Below, one piece after another: positions 8,609-22,180 of a stretch of 64,000 bases of DNA (within the stretch, counting starts at the first letter, position 1; each line of letters begins with the position of its first letter). A model generated the notes under the pieces. That model made no database searches. It saw nothing but the letters and a program-made list of their open reading frames with translations, and was not told where the DNA came from. The position numbers were made by a program, and so were the translations under genes. Source of the DNA: Paracyclopina nana (lineage: Eukaryota > Arthropoda > Copepoda > Cyclopoida > Cyclopettidae); assembly GCA_019096065.1 (NCBI GenBank), contig JAGUCH010000001.1, forward strand, positions 15,872,001 through 15,936,000, in the 5' to 3' direction.

Positions 8609-11600
8609 ATGGTGAAAATGGAGCAGGGGAACAAAGTGAGCAACCCGCAGCAGCCCGCGGCGGGCTCCATGTCCACGACGTCGGGCTTCTCGGGCATCTA
8701 CGAGTCCGCGCACTTCGCCAACATCCTCATCGAGTTCGAGAATGACAACCGCGAGATGGCCGTCGACGTGCCGGACTCTTTCGTGGCGCAGACCAAGACC
8801 CCACCTAAATACCCGCCCCCCTCGTCCCTGGGCGACCGCGAGGAGGCCCGGAGTTCGGGCAGCTCCTTCTCAGCCCTCTCACTGACCAATGGACATTCGC
8901 TGAACCGCCGGAGTCGCAATTCGCCCCCAGACCTCGTGGCCCCAGGCCCTCGGGACCATTTGCGAATTGAGAAAGATGGCCGGCTTATCAACACGATGGA
9001 GCCTCCGCCCTTGATCCGGGATCATCCTCATCCCACCCCGGAGCAGAGTGAGCGGATCAAACGCTACGGCGAGGACATTGCCCGCCGAGCTGCCGAACAA
9101 GATCGGAGGTCGGCGCACAACGAAATCCTACGACATTCCATCAGAAACTCGCAGAAAATGCGTGCTCTCAAAGGTATGCACAGCGGTTCCTTATCCTTGG
9201 TTGCAATCGCGATGATTCAATCGGAAACGATTCACTTTCTTTATTGCTTCCCCTCTCTGATAGCCCCTCTTTTTATGTAAGTGATTCATATTAGGTGTGA
9301 CAGACCTTGGATCTGATCTGGAGCAGTGCAACAGGATCTCTGTGATCGCACTGTTGGGTAAATGAGTTGTTTTATTGTAGTTTACGATGCTGCCTTTGTG
9401 CATTACACATCTCATAAATGTTGACATTTGAAAAGTGATAAGGAAACATTCCTCGATACACCAAGGTTAAAAGCATCCATTTCTATCAGCCCGAAATTGT
9501 GAGAGTTTTCCAAATTGCTGGTGCAAAATTGCCAATTTTTGTATACGCGATTAGGGCCGACGCAAAATGGCAGGGTTAAATTTGCCATGACGAAATGGTC
9601 GTTTGCGGTGCACTCATTACTCAATTTTGACCTTGCTGTTAGTCGTAATCTAGATCAAACTCCGGTCTGAATGAAAATGCTTTTCGTCATCATATCCTTT
9701 TCTATACATAATGTTGCAAGGGAAAATGCTATGTCCGTTAAGGAGAAAAGGTTTCCGGTGCACTTTAGCCCACTGTGCTGCAGCAATGTGTATAGTAATT
9801 GTGAGCTATGCCGAAATTGATCCATATCTTGCTTCAACAGAAAATGGGGTGAATGTGCAACAACAACTGGGAAGGTCGAAGGAGGGCAGGTCAAATTACG
9901 CCTACAAAACTGGTGAAGACGAAAACGGCCTAATGTTGACCAGGATCTCGACGAGTGACCTCGCAGCCTCTGTCGAGAGGCTGGCCTCTGACCCGGCGAT
10001 GGCCAACTTGGCTGCCAGAGATATGACCACGAGAGATGCCATAAAAAGCTTGCGAAGCTTGCTAAACGACCAGAGGTTCCAAAAGTCGTTCCAATTTGCT
10101 CAGAAGGTAAGACCTCGAATATTGTCTTACGGCAGTAAAATGCATTAGCAATGGCCATGGAAAAACGTTGATAAAACACTATAAACCTGCCAACTACTTA
10201 TCATACAATGATGGAATCACTTAACATAGCTTAAAAGCTTGCCATGTTGTTTCAGAGGGACTGAAATAGAAGAAGTGTAGCACAAACATTTCTTCAGCGC
10301 CAGCTGGCTGAATTTCGTTCTTTTCTCCCGTATCAAAATGACTCACTGAATTTTGCTTGAATTTTACTCAGCCCGATCTAACCACATTTCACTGCTAGAT
10401 CAAAAGATTAGCTTTGGGCTAATGTTAGCCTACCTAGTACATTAAAAAGTGACCAAAATAGCTTCAACATCATCAGATTGTGTTGACTCTGTCATGTAAT
10501 TTCCGAATAATTTCCAGACCTTGATTATGCACGCCTTATTTGTGTAGAAGTAGAGCTCACGTTTCTTTTGGTGCTTTCCTGCAGTTAGCAACTTAATGGG
10601 AGATCCATTTAGCCAAAACAAACGAGTCGAATGGCATTGAGCTAATCGTTACTGATGCACATATAGCATATTTAGTGCAGCAACGCCCTTACCACGTAAT
10701 AATTCATAATTCACTGAAGCTCAAAAGGTGAAATTATGCATGCATTTTATGGCGTGGCTTCAAATTTCGCTAATTGAGCTTTTTGAGGCAATTCGTTCAG
10801 CTTCTACATCAGGTGGAAGAACTGGTAAAAGTTTGAAGCCAAGAAACTTTTATGACAGTTGGATCAAATGTGAAACAAGTCAAAGTTTCTGCACGGTGGG
10901 ATTTATTATTTTACGAATTGGGAGAAAGCAAAAACGAACGGCTAATTACATCGAGTACATATTTAAGACTTTTTTGTGTGGCTTCTATATTTAGCTAGCT
11001 GTCTTTAAGTATTGGATTTCCAGGTCAGGAAAAAAGTGTAGTGCTACTGAAAAAATCCATGGGCTACATATAGTGTTACGTTGTGCATCCGTCAGCATTA
11101 AATTTGCATGAATCGCCTAAATATTAACTACACCTGCTTGCCAATCGCTTTTCAGATCGAGGCCACGCTGGGTTCCAAATCCGGCCTCAATTCGCCACTA
11201 ACAATAGAGGCCACCGAGTCGGCCGAGGAGGCCCTCGATGTCCTGGCCAAGCTGGAGGGCGATCAGGATGCCTTGGAGCTGGCCAAAATCCTCACGAGGC
11301 CTTGGCTTGAGGGCCTTTTGGCTGCTCATGACAAAATTGGAGCCTTGAAGAGCCTCGAGGACGAAGAGGAGGCACAAAACAACGAGGACGCCCTACTCGA
11401 AAGGCTGAGTCATTATTCCGAGCCCAACATCAAAATCGTGCGAATCGAGAAGACCACAGAGCCCCTAGGTGCAACGGTCAAAAACGAGGGCGAGGCTGTC
11501 GTGGTGGCTCGCATAATTCGTGGTGGCACAGCCGAGGCCTCGGGCTTATTGCACGAGGGCGACGAAATTCTGGAAGTCAATGAGATCGAGTTGCGAGGCA

Positions 11601-14600
11601 AGGATGTGAATGAAGTGTGCGACATCTTGGCTCGTATGCAGGGAACCCTGACCTTCTTGGTTGTGCCCACTCGACACCATTTGTCGGTCTCCCCATCCTC
11701 AGTTGTTGGTGGACGTGAAAATGGCAATACGAGTCTGGTTGGCAGACACGGAGTGGTTCATCTGAAAGTAAGCACATTCATTCAATTTTGTGTTATGAGT
11801 ATATACATTTGTGGGCCTCCTTCGAAACTGGTCTGCGTTTTGCGTGCTAGTCGTGGGAGTCTTGATGATAATAAGAGATAAAGAGGCCATTGTTACTTCA
11901 CTGTCCTATTTGCAATGTCATATAGCATTGAAACTCCTATAAAAAAAGCGAGGGATGTCAGACGTAAAATTGGATCTAGGATGCTTGAATATTCTCTGTG
12001 TGCAATTCTGGAGGAGGCCCCAAAACGACGTGGTTGCTCCTGCGAAATTAGGCGGACAGATGTTGCCTTCGATGTTGTCAACTTGGGAGTTTGAATGAAG
12101 TTTGTGCCCGGTCCAAAATAGCATAGTTGACTCGGATCGAGAGATCCGCGCGACTTTGTTCACAAACGCCCAAACTCCATTTCAGCTAGCTGGAACTAAT
12201 GCGAAATCTTCTTCTTTTAAGGCTCACATCGATTACGACCCAGAGGACGACCCTTACGTACCCTGCCGCGAATTGGGCATTAGTTTCATGAAAGGTGACA
12301 TTCTCCACGTGATCAACCAGAGGGATCCTCATTGGTGGCAAGCTCGCAGGGATGGCGAGGAAGACCAGACTTTGGCTGGCCTCATCCCCTCCTCAAGCTT
12401 CCTGGCACAAAGAGAAGCCATGAAACAGACAATTGCTCAAGACACCGAGCGCTACGACCTCGGACCAGGGGGCCGCTCGAGCAGCCTCGGTGGCTACGGG
12501 GTCGGCGGTTTCCGCCGGGCCAAATCGGGGCTGCTCTGCGCCAAGAAGAGTGGCCGAAACAAGAAACGAAAACGTCTTCCATATGCCCCAGAGGACGAGC
12601 TCGAGGCTGAGGAAATCATTACATATGAAGAGGTTGCCCTCTATTACCCGAGGTCAGACAGAAAGAGGCCGATCGTCCTCATCGGCCCTCCCAACATAGG
12701 AAGGCATGAGTTGAGACAAAGGCTGATGCAGGACACAGATCGCTTTGCCGCGGCCATTCCACGTAAGTCTCCCAGCCATTAAGGCTGATTTATGAATTGG
12801 GGCTGATATAGCTTCTTAAGCTCATTTTAAGAGTTCTTGGGGGATTTTGCGTTGCAAAAGTTGGGAAATTCTCTTCTGGTTTTGCCCCATCTGAAAAAAG
12901 ACTGGTTTTTTTACCTTTTGAAACGCTCATTTTTTGTTGTAAAACACGAGGATAAGGTTTTATTGTTTCTTCTTTTTGAAAGATACATCTGCTCAATAAT
13001 TTATGAGGGGCTTAATGCGAGATAACGTGAAAATTCTCGTGTTTCCGCAATATGTGATTGATTATATGGCCGGGGGTCAAATCATTTATTTCTCTGCCTG
13101 ACATTAATCATGGGCTGCTAACAGCTGGAGATGTTTAAATTCAACATTATTGCGCATTGTTGCTTGACGTCAAAATGCCAAACATCTTAAAGGTCCTCTT
13201 GGTCATTTGTTGATTGCCCAAAATCACCTGAATTGGCACCACGACCATAATACCAAATACCATAAATACTCGAGTTCCGAATTCTGCCGAGTTCCATCCA
13301 AACATGGATCTTTTCAGAGCGATGATGACGAACATGGCTGCTATCACCATCAGAGTTTTGCTCGAAAAAACCTCGTTTGAGGTCGAGCGTGACATCTTGT
13401 TGCCCTTCCGGAATTTTAGCCAAATTGCAATTCTTGATCCAACTTGAGTAATGAAGCTTAGCATGAAGAAAATGAGTCGTATTTTGTACTCCCAAGTCTT
13501 TTTAGTCTTCGGAATCGCTTCTCCTTTTGATTGTCTCGGCTCGATGCCAAGAGAAAGGAAGACCAAAACGATTCCAAATGAGAGCAGTAGTACAGTTGAT
13601 CGAATCTGCCTGAGGACTTTTTTATCTGGGCTCTTGATGATAGCATCTAGAGATATGATGAGAATCAGTCGAACAATGGCACATGCCTCCAAGTGAATCG
13701 CGACGACCAAAAATGAGGTGTAGATTGCCCAGCTCGTCAGCTTCTCTAGCAGCTCAGGAATTGCCTGAATGTCATAGCAAATATTGCCGACTATCAAAAG
13801 GACTCCGATAGCGTACCAATACTCAAACAGCTGAGCGTAGAGACCATCTAATAAGGTTTCTTGCCCCAATGGCTTGCTCTTGAGATAGTCCATGATGAAC
13901 TTGGTCAAAGCCAGGCCTATTGTGGCAGCTATGACTGTTGCCAGAGTCTCTAGCATTGTGATACTAACTTGTTGGTTGTCAAGGCGTCGCCTGGCTGTGA
14001 AAAATAGGCTTTTATTTTGTTAAACGCAAGAGTAGGCAATTTTTGGGGAAAACAGGTGAACACTTTCACGACAGCGTATTTGACTGACCACTGCTTTCAG
14101 ATACGTCTCGACCTAAGCGAGCTGACGAAGTTGACGGACAGGACTACCATTTCATCAGCAGGCCTCAATTCGAGCAAGACATCCTGTCCAGGAAGTTCGT
14201 GGAGCACGGCGAGTACGAAAAGTCCTACTACGGCACCAGCCTCGATGCCATCCGGACCGTGGTGTTCAGCGAGAAGATTTGCGTGCTCAACCTCCACCCG
14301 CAGTCGCTCAAGATCCTCAAGAGCTCCGACCTGATGCCCTACGTGGTCTTCGTGGCCCCGCCCTCTCTGGAGAAGTTGAAACGGTGGAAAATCGACCATT
14401 CTGAGCCGATCAACGACGACGAGCTCAGGGATATTATTGAGAGAGCACGCGAGATGGAGGAGACCTACGGCCACTACTTTGACATGATCATCATTTACTC
14501 CGACCCCGAAAGGGCCCACCAGCAACTACTGTCGGGCATCAACGCCCTTGAGCAGGAGCCTCAATGGGTACCTGCGGCCTGGCTCACTGGCAAGGCAGAT

Positions 14601-14609
14601 ACGATGTAG
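8609..14609 (+). CDS. sdt: Stardust/PALS1 membrane-associated guanylate kinase, 830 aa
   Basis: Five exons: 8609-9173, 9841-10106, 11156-11767, 12222-12762 and 14101-14609. All junctions are in phase. Domain order: an N-terminal disordered region with the NREMAVDVP motif that matches PALS1, L27N (~235-277), L27C (~290-330), PDZ (~368-450, EPLGATV and [13 protein letters not shown]), SH3 (from ~482, [16 protein letters not shown]), a basic hook, and guanylate kinase (~629-830, [10 protein letters not shown]). The C-terminus EPQWVPAAW matches the family. This scaffold binds Crumbs through PDZ-SH3-GK and PATJ/Par6 through L27 and N-terminal motifs, at apical junctions of epithelia. The kinase-like domain of this family does not phosphorylate GMP. 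Two upstream short frames (8573-8590, 8592-8615) precede the start. Met at 8618 is an alternative start. Other isoform exons may exist in the long introns. Confidence 0.93.
13147..13956 (-). CDS. Intronless multi-pass membrane protein nested in a Stardust intron, 269 aa
   Basis: A single uninterrupted frame on the strand opposite Stardust, lying wholly inside its fourth intron (12763-14100). I count about six or seven hydrophobic segments: residues ~5-22, 46-64, 74-104 (probably two), 117-139, 158-176, 200-215 and 228-248. Short polar loops separate them, and a basic loop rich in Lys lies near residues 178-195. The pattern resembles a seven-helix receptor or a small transporter. I see no class-A DRY or NPxxY motif and cannot name a family. 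There is no TATA box upstream. Frame integrity over 810 bases with strong membrane periodicity argues for a real gene. Confidence 0.7.
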   Translation of the reverse strand: MLETLATVIAATIGLALTKFIMDYLKSKPLGQETLLDGLYAQLFEYWYAIGVLLIVGNICYDIQAIPELLEKLTSWAIYTSFLVVAIHLEACAIVRLILIISLDAIIKSPDKKVLRQIRSTVLLLSFGIVLVFLSLGIEPRQSKGEAIPKTKKTWEYKIRLIFFMLSFITQVGSRIAIWLKFRKGNKMSRSTSNEVFSSKTLMVIAAMFVIIALKRSMFGWNSAEFGTRVFMVFGIMVVVPIQVILGNQQMTKRTFKMFGILTSSNNAQ

Positions 14610-15662
14610 AATGCCTCCACCTACTTTTATTGCTATTTGCTATTTTTTGTGAAAATAGGAATGGTTTAATTCTATGCGCGGTGTCATCCCCATTCATGCA
14701 GTGATTGACACCCTTGCAAATCGTAATGCTCCTCCTCGTAATCATATCGACGACACACTTTAGCTTTCCTACTACAGATATGAATTAGTGCTACTTCTAT
14801 TAGCAATAACTACTCAGAATCATGCAGGCCTCTCTCCGCTATAACTACTATGACTACAATAATAATTTTTTGATCATCTACCGCTGCACATCATGCCCGC
14901 CGTCCTTATATTATTCATTATGTGATTGTTCTCTATACATTCCGAGTGTGCATCGTGAGTTCTATCAAATAAATGACAAATTAGACTTAAATGCTCTACA
15001 AGTGCTTATAGTAGCTCTGCTATATACGGTCAAGGTGAACGCCGCCATGTCACACGCACATATAGTCTTTTGAGCACGCTCACGCCCAGGGTTGCCAGAC
15101 ATGAGTCACTGCAGCCTCATTTCTCTTATCGCACTAGGAAATGTAATGAAAAGCACCTTCGTTGAATCTGCCATCATAAAAACTCCAGTCATAGCTAATG
15201 AAGCTTATCAAAATTGTAGAAATGAGTGGACATATTCAATGATTTCCTGTACTATTGAACTATTGACTGGCCATTAATCGAAAAATATGAGAAAATCATG
15301 AAGGAGGCGTGCAAATAATTGGATAATCATCATTATCCTAATCACAGCTAATATTTTGATGGATTATAGCTGTAACGCACTGATTATTTTTTGTGGCGCT
15401 TTTGATTATTATTTTCCGCCAAAGCGCATGTTTACACTGGCAACCAAAACAATGTTGGCCAATGAGACTCTGCGCAGCAGCTGAACAGCACAGACACACA
15501 GAAACTCAAGAACTTAATACCGACGACCTCGGAGGCCAATTCTGGATGTTGAAGGCGAGGCCGCCATGCACAGGAAAGAAGCCCTGAGGCCGTCGAAGTG
15601 AGGACGTTGATTTGCTGCCGCCGGCGCCGAAGTTGAGGCCGAATGTGTGCGCGTTTTCTTCG
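14610..15662. other. 3' region of Stardust and upstream region of the CTD phosphatase gene
   Basis: Contains the presumed 3' UTR and polyadenylation signal of Stardust (14968-14973) and then about 690 bases with no recognisable gene. The last 200 bases before the phosphatase start are GC-richer and probably carry its 5' UTR. Confidence 0.5.
14968..14973 (+). terminator. Polyadenylation signal AATAAA
   Basis: AATAAA 359 bases past the Stardust stop codon, the first canonical signal downstream on this strand. Confidence 0.5.
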
Positions 15663-17174
15663 ATGGACCCGTCTTCCGTAATCACTCAAGTCTCGGCATC
15701 CAATGCAGAGAACCACGCCCTTGTCAACGATGCCACGCCCCTGGCCCACCCCGAGGCGAATAGCAATGCACAGACACATTCTACTCAGAAAGGTGAGTTT
15801 CGGCCTGTTTTTGGCGTGTCAAGGCCACACTTTTCCGGTTTGAGCATCTTTTCATTGACTTTAACAAATATGAAATTGAAGCTGGTTTTGCGGCCGATTC
15901 CGGTTATGACTTATCTACGAAATCTTATTAGCCATTCATTCTGCATTCCCTTGTTCGAGCCGTTTTGCGCAACTGCTGCTTGCGTTTGTTGCCATGTGAA
16001 AAATAATCAATGGGATTTGATGTTGCAGATTCGACGGCGAAAAAGCGGTCGTCCAACTTTTTGTGCTCCATCATTTGCTGCCTTGGCAAGCGAAGTTCGA
16101 AGCATAAAAATGGCAAGGACAAGGAGGTCAGCTCTGGTGGCAACAATTCCGGATCGGGATCCGGATCAGATTTGCCAGATAGCAGCAGCAAGAACAAAGC
16201 ACCTCAAAAAGCCTTATTGCCAGATTTGAGGCCGGAGGAGGCCGACAAAAAGTGCATCGTGATTGATCTCGACGAAACGCTAGTTCACAGTTCCTTCAAG
16301 GTAAATGGGCGACACGAGATGTATTATATGAATTTTGCTAATAGCTCATTTTACTGCCCGCAGCCCATTAGCAACGCTGACTTCATTGTGCCAGTAGAGA
16401 TTGACAATGTGATTCACCAAGTCTATGTACTGAAGAGGCCTTATGTCGACGAATTCTTGTGCCGAATGGGCGAGCTCTTTGAGTGCGTCTTATTCACCGC
16501 ATCTCTAGCAAAAGTACGCGCTATTTAGATGAGGTCTATTAATAGAAGAGCTCGCATTCCGATTTTTCTTTTGCAGTATGCAGATCCAGTCGCGGATCTC
16601 CTTGACAAATGGGACGTTTTTCACTGTCGGTTGTTTCGTGAGTCGTGCGTGTTCCACCGTGGTAATTATGTCAAAGACCTCAGTCGATTGGGACGAGAGC
16701 TTCACAAAATCATCATCGTGGACAACTCGCCGGCATCTTATGTGTTTCATCCAGACAATGCAGTAAGCTTTCTCAATGAGATGCTAGCGCACACGTGCCA
16801 TGAAGAAGCAGCCGATTTGGCACATTCATGCAAATTTCCACACTTAAAGCTGCTCTCACTTCTATTCGAGGATCTTCCTCCACGAAGTCATAGATATGCT
16901 TTAACCGACCTTTTTTCAGCTTAAATGGTCAAATGTAATCAAGTATTTTCTCCGTTTGCAGGTACCTTGCTCCTCGTGGTTTGATGACATGGACGACCGC
17001 GAATTGCTTGATTTGATCCCTCTCTTGGAAAAACTTAGCAAAGTGGACAGCGTGTATGCTGTGCTAAAAAACAAAGATCAGTTGCAGCAACTACAGCAGC
17101 AGCAGCAGCAGCAGCAAGGCAATAATTCATCCTTAAAGAAGTCCAATAGCAACAGTTCGGGCTCAGTGACATGA
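15663..17174 (+). CDS. CTDSP: SCP-type RNA polymerase II CTD small phosphatase, 316 aa
   Basis: Five exons: 15663-15792, 16029-16300, 16364-16513, 16577-16762 and 16962-17174, all in phase. The start [11 protein letters not shown] resembles vertebrate SCP N-termini (ITQV). The HAD-family catalytic motif is intact: [11 protein letters not shown], the DxDxT/V signature with the nucleophile Asp. Family blocks follow in order: [69 protein letters not shown] and [19 protein letters not shown]. These enzymes remove phosphate from Ser5 of the polymerase II tail and from other nuclear targets. Two Cys near residues 60-65 (SIICCLGK) match the membrane-targeting Cys of the family. The C-terminus carries a poly-Gln run (CAG codons, ~17087-17115) beyond the usual family end. 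Intron 4 stays open for 53 codons. Confidence 0.95.
17087..17116 (+). repeat. CAG repeat encoding poly-Gln
   Basis: An almost pure run of CAG codons in the last exon of the phosphatase, interrupted once by CTA. It extends the protein past the conserved domain and may vary in length between individuals. Confidence 0.8.
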
Positions 17175-17529
17175 AACAACAATCCTTACAACCCCAATCA
17201 AAATTATAACCTATTATTATTGCGGACTAAAAATGATGTGGTGCTATAATCGTACCAGAACAAGGCGAAGATTTTTCTAAATGTTTGAATTCTACACAAT
17301 GCTAGTAGCCCACTTTTTTATATAAAAAAGTATGGAGTGAATGAAGATGAAGAATGATGCTCAACTTGTGTGTGTCCCTCTAAAAAAGAAGTGTTTTCTA
17401 CGCAAAATAGTATGTTATAACACGATCTAGTAATCATAACATATAGCTTAAAAAAATATTTCTGTATACTGCTTACAACGCTACTCTACTGCAACAACTA
17501 AAAAACTGTATATTTCTTGCGTGTCCTCC
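17175..17529. other. Convergent 3' spacer
   Basis: 355 bases between the stop codons of the phosphatase (plus) and GCM (minus). AT-rich, presumably both 3' UTRs. I see no canonical AATAAA on either strand. Confidence 0.5.
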
Positions 17530-19234
17530 TCAGCCGTAATAAGATTTCAACAAATTTGGGTCTTGTACTAAGGGATCTTGACTAGGTTGAAAACCGTGTT
17601 GGTGGTCATCATAATGGTGGTGGTGGTGGTGATGATGGAAGTCATACTGGCTATGCTCCTCATGGTTGACCGAATGCATTGGCAGCATTGCGTTTTCGTA
17701 GCCTGTAAAAAAAATTACCGCGTTTTCCAGGCTGAAATTCTCCATTTTGAATTTTGTTACCTGGAGGCTCGACGAGGCCATCCAGATGCCCGTTCGTGAG
17801 ATCGTAGTTGTTATTCTGGTGAAAGTCGTCCACTTTCAAGTTGGGGTGAATTTGGTGGTAAACTTGGTCGTAGTCAGGTTGGTGGTGATGATTGGCTTGC
17901 AGCCAGAGCTCGTTGGTCAAATCCATGGCCATAGAGCTGTTATCGATGGTTGGAGGAGCTCCCGTGGATGACGGACTTAATTGAGGCTGTAATCCCATAT
18001 AGCTCTGCTGATAGGCGACCTCGTGGGGGCCATACGAGGCTGTTGCCTGCACGAGATGTCCATGATTTGGGCTTTCCAGCTCTAATCGTCCAGGGAAGCC
18101 TAGAGAGCATTTTATATAAAAATGTACTTAAGACTAAAAATTGCTCACTACCATTCATGGGCTGCATCATATGAGCCGCCTCGTTGTGGTCCCACCAAAA
18201 AGAAGCTGCGTGATTGGCATCAATGGAAAAAGAGGCTCCAGACACTGAATCCACAGGCTCAGTCTGTCAAAAAATAAATTCTTAAAAAATCAGAGTAAAG
18301 AATATGAAATTGCTCACTTTGTAGCACTGCTCCACTTGATTGGTTGATGATAGCCCTTTCGCGGATTTTTTCACATTTCCTTTCCTTTTTAAGGAGGTGG
18401 CCGAAGATTTGGTTGATGGACGAGGGTGATCGTGAAAACCTTTGGCCTAAGCAAAAATTGTGGTTAATATGTTGATTTTGAGTTTAGGAGGAATACCTGA
18501 AATAATATCCCTAAGCTTGGTACGTGCCTCCAAAAATGCGTAACTGGATAGCCACAGTGGCCCCTGCAGGGTTGGATCTCCAGGATGCCATCACATGTCA
18601 AATTTGGACACACTTTTCCTATCAGTAAATATCTTGACTAAGGGGATTTAAATACGCGCCGCTCTCCCGCTGTTTGCGCTGCTTTTGCATAAACAAACCC
18701 ACCTCGTTTTTTCATTAGATAGCAAGGGAGGAAAAATGGAAAAATCGCTCGATGTATGCATTTAAAGGCAGAACTTAAGTAGGTAATGCAAGAATTGCGA
18801 TTGGATATCATACTAAAAGACTTTAACGCGCTTTCTTTGAAAAGCCGCGGAAAAACGGAGGCTCACCTTGCTGCTTTTTCCTGGCTTTGTCACAAATGGC
18901 TGGCCTGATTGTCACTGGTTTCCCGTGCTTTTGCACACACCGTTTGGTGCAAACAAGGACGCCCAAGCAGGACTTTTTCAAGATATTCACGTTGTGGTTA
19001 TTGGTGTTTCGCATGGCCCAGCCAGAGCTATGCTTTTTGGCCTCTTCACAGCCTTCGCCATAGACAAATCTGCAATGGCCATCCGGCCATTCTTCCCACA
19101 CATCAAAGCCCAATTTTGACTGATTGAAAAGGCATATGCTAATAAATTCAATTCACAATTAATTGTCGGCTTTTTACCTGCAGCTTTGGGAATTGGGAGT
19201 CATTGATGTCCCAGTCTTTGCTTTTTTGGCTCAT
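17530..19234 (-). CDS. gcm: GCM-domain transcription factor (glial cells missing), 394 aa
   Basis: Seven exons on the minus strand: 19234-19178, 19119-18867, 18618-18497, 18446-18318, 18263-18152, 18099-17761 and 17702-17530, all in phase. The start [13 protein letters not shown] and the blocks [33 protein letters not shown] and [13 protein letters not shown] are the GCM DNA-binding domain, with zinc-binding Cys/His. It continues with [15 protein letters not shown] and HDHPRP. GCM proteins bind ATGCGGGT-like sites and drive glial, haemocyte or gland fate. Oddities: the segment after FWRH (VPSLGILFQ) diverges from the family DGRFIFFQ, and CPNLTC replaces CPNC. The C-terminal half is low-complexity (Gln, Asn, His) and ends with an eight-His run. 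It is shorter than fly gcm. Confidence 0.93.
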
Positions 19235-20838
19235 TTTCTTAGAGAGTCATTAATACATGTCTATCTGGTTAGACTGGCTAATTAGGACTGAATGGGATCA
19301 AAGAGACAAAAGGTTTCGCGTCGTGTTATCTCAAATTGAGCTCATCCATGCGCGATTAAAAGGTGGGATCCATCCCCTTCACCACGATTACAACGCACGG
19401 CGCAGCGCAGCAGCAAAAGCAGCAGAAGCAGCAAAAGCCTTTTACGAGGCTAGAAAAAGCTCTGCGCAGCGATCGCACGCGAGTCTCAATTTCATGCGGG
19501 GAAGCTAAAAATTAAAAAGAAACCTCAAGCCATAAATTAAATCACTGACATTTTTCTGGAAACATATATCTATATTTTTGTTTAGTTGATAAAAGCTAAA
19601 TCAATAATTAATGCGGTCTTCGCCAGTAAAGGATTATTTTTCCTTCAATTAAATTTCGTTTTACTCAAGCCTCCTATTTCACTATTTATAACTTTCGAAA
19701 GCTTCAATGAAACCATGTTTGCCACTTCTTTGGGTCATACGAGTTTGAAGTGTTTAGATAAATCAGAAGTACTAAAACTTTAGCATTTCATATAAGGATG
19801 ACCCTATAAAAAGATTCTGAAATTTGGTAGGATGCTTCGAAGAATTCAATTTTCCAAGGGTAGGGATAAAATCTCGGTTTTACGGCACTCACATTTCGCT
19901 AATTATGCTTTCCTTGCGGTTTGCAAAGACGCGGCCTCGAGGCAAGTCCCGCCTTCTGAGGAGGCGGATCTAATTTCAGGCAGTTTTGAAAGCCCTCAAA
20001 ATTCATGCTAAGTACACATCGTTAAATTGCTGTCCAAGCAAAAATTATAGAGTAAATAGCACAAAAGACCACAAAGAGAAAGTTGGATGCTCCCCTTCGC
20101 AATCAAGGAACACAATTTTTCCTCCAAAACTTTGCCTCAACCTCATGTTTGTCACAGCATCAAAAGGGGAAATATCACCGTCGCAAGGAAAAGGAATTAG
20201 CCCAAGCATGTTTTATACTCTTTTGCGCGAAAAAATTGTACATTTATGGGGTGTTCATCTATGCCTCGTTTCCTTAAAATCTTACGACCGCCTTAAATGA
20301 AATGCGTAAGTTTTCGTGCTTCTGATTAATCAAAACACTTCAAACTCATGGGACCAAAAGAGGTGGGAAAAGTGGTCTACTTACAGCTATCAAAAGTGAA
20401 TAAAATGATCAGTTTCTAAAATAGGAGGCAATTTAACAGAAAGAAAAAATTTCCTTAATAGATGAACACAGCATTAATGGCAATATCAGGAATTGCCTCA
20501 AAAAAGAAAAAAAAGTCAACTGGAATCGGCTACTTTTGCCTAAAATAAAAAGTGAAAATAATTTGGGTTTGTTTGGCAATGGATGAGAAGAAAGGAAATT
20601 CGAGCATCATCTATCAATAAAAAAAGCAACCCGCAGAGCGTGTCACGACCCCAATTCGACTTTCTCGCCCACTGTGAGCCAGATCTGTTTCACCTGCTCG
20701 CAAAGCCATAATTTGAGATGAATATCAGTTTATTATTGTTATTAAGGTAGTACAATTCGGGTCAGATGATCTGATTGTCAAGGTGGAAAACATCTGCTCA
20801 TCTGCAAACAAGTCACTTCGCGGCGGCGGCGGGAAAAT
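19235..20838. other. Intergenic, upstream of GCM and downstream of the RRM gene
   Basis: About 1.6 kb with no recognisable coding region. There is a short GCAGCA/AAGCAG-rich run at 19400-19440 and a small GC-rich hairpin near 19952-19971. It probably holds the GCM promoter, but I see no TATA box at the expected distance. Confidence 0.5.
20729..20734 (-). terminator. Polyadenylation signal AATAAA
   Basis: AATAAA on the minus strand 105 bases past the stop codon of the RRM and zinc-finger gene. Confidence 0.5.
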
Positions 20839-21928
<1,090 letters not shown>

Positions 21929-22180
21929 CTACCGATGAGAAAACCACCACTTGAAAGGAAAACACAGCTGAAAAGTTGAGAGGCTTTCTTCACCCCCCCT
22001 CTTTGTGTGAAAGCAGATTGCAACGCACAGCGCGCTGGGTCGCCGCCTAAGCCTCGCAGCACGCAAAAAGGCAAAAGAAGGTATCGCAGCTTTCTTTTCG
22101 GCTTTCTCGTAAATCAGGACGAAGACAAAACTGTATTTTTTCCAGCAACAACGAATGGATGTGTATCACAGATCTACTTT

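Noticed and set aside
8698-9118. Minus-strand open frames opposite Stardust exon 1
   Set aside because: GC-rich shadow frames of the coding exon with no independent support.
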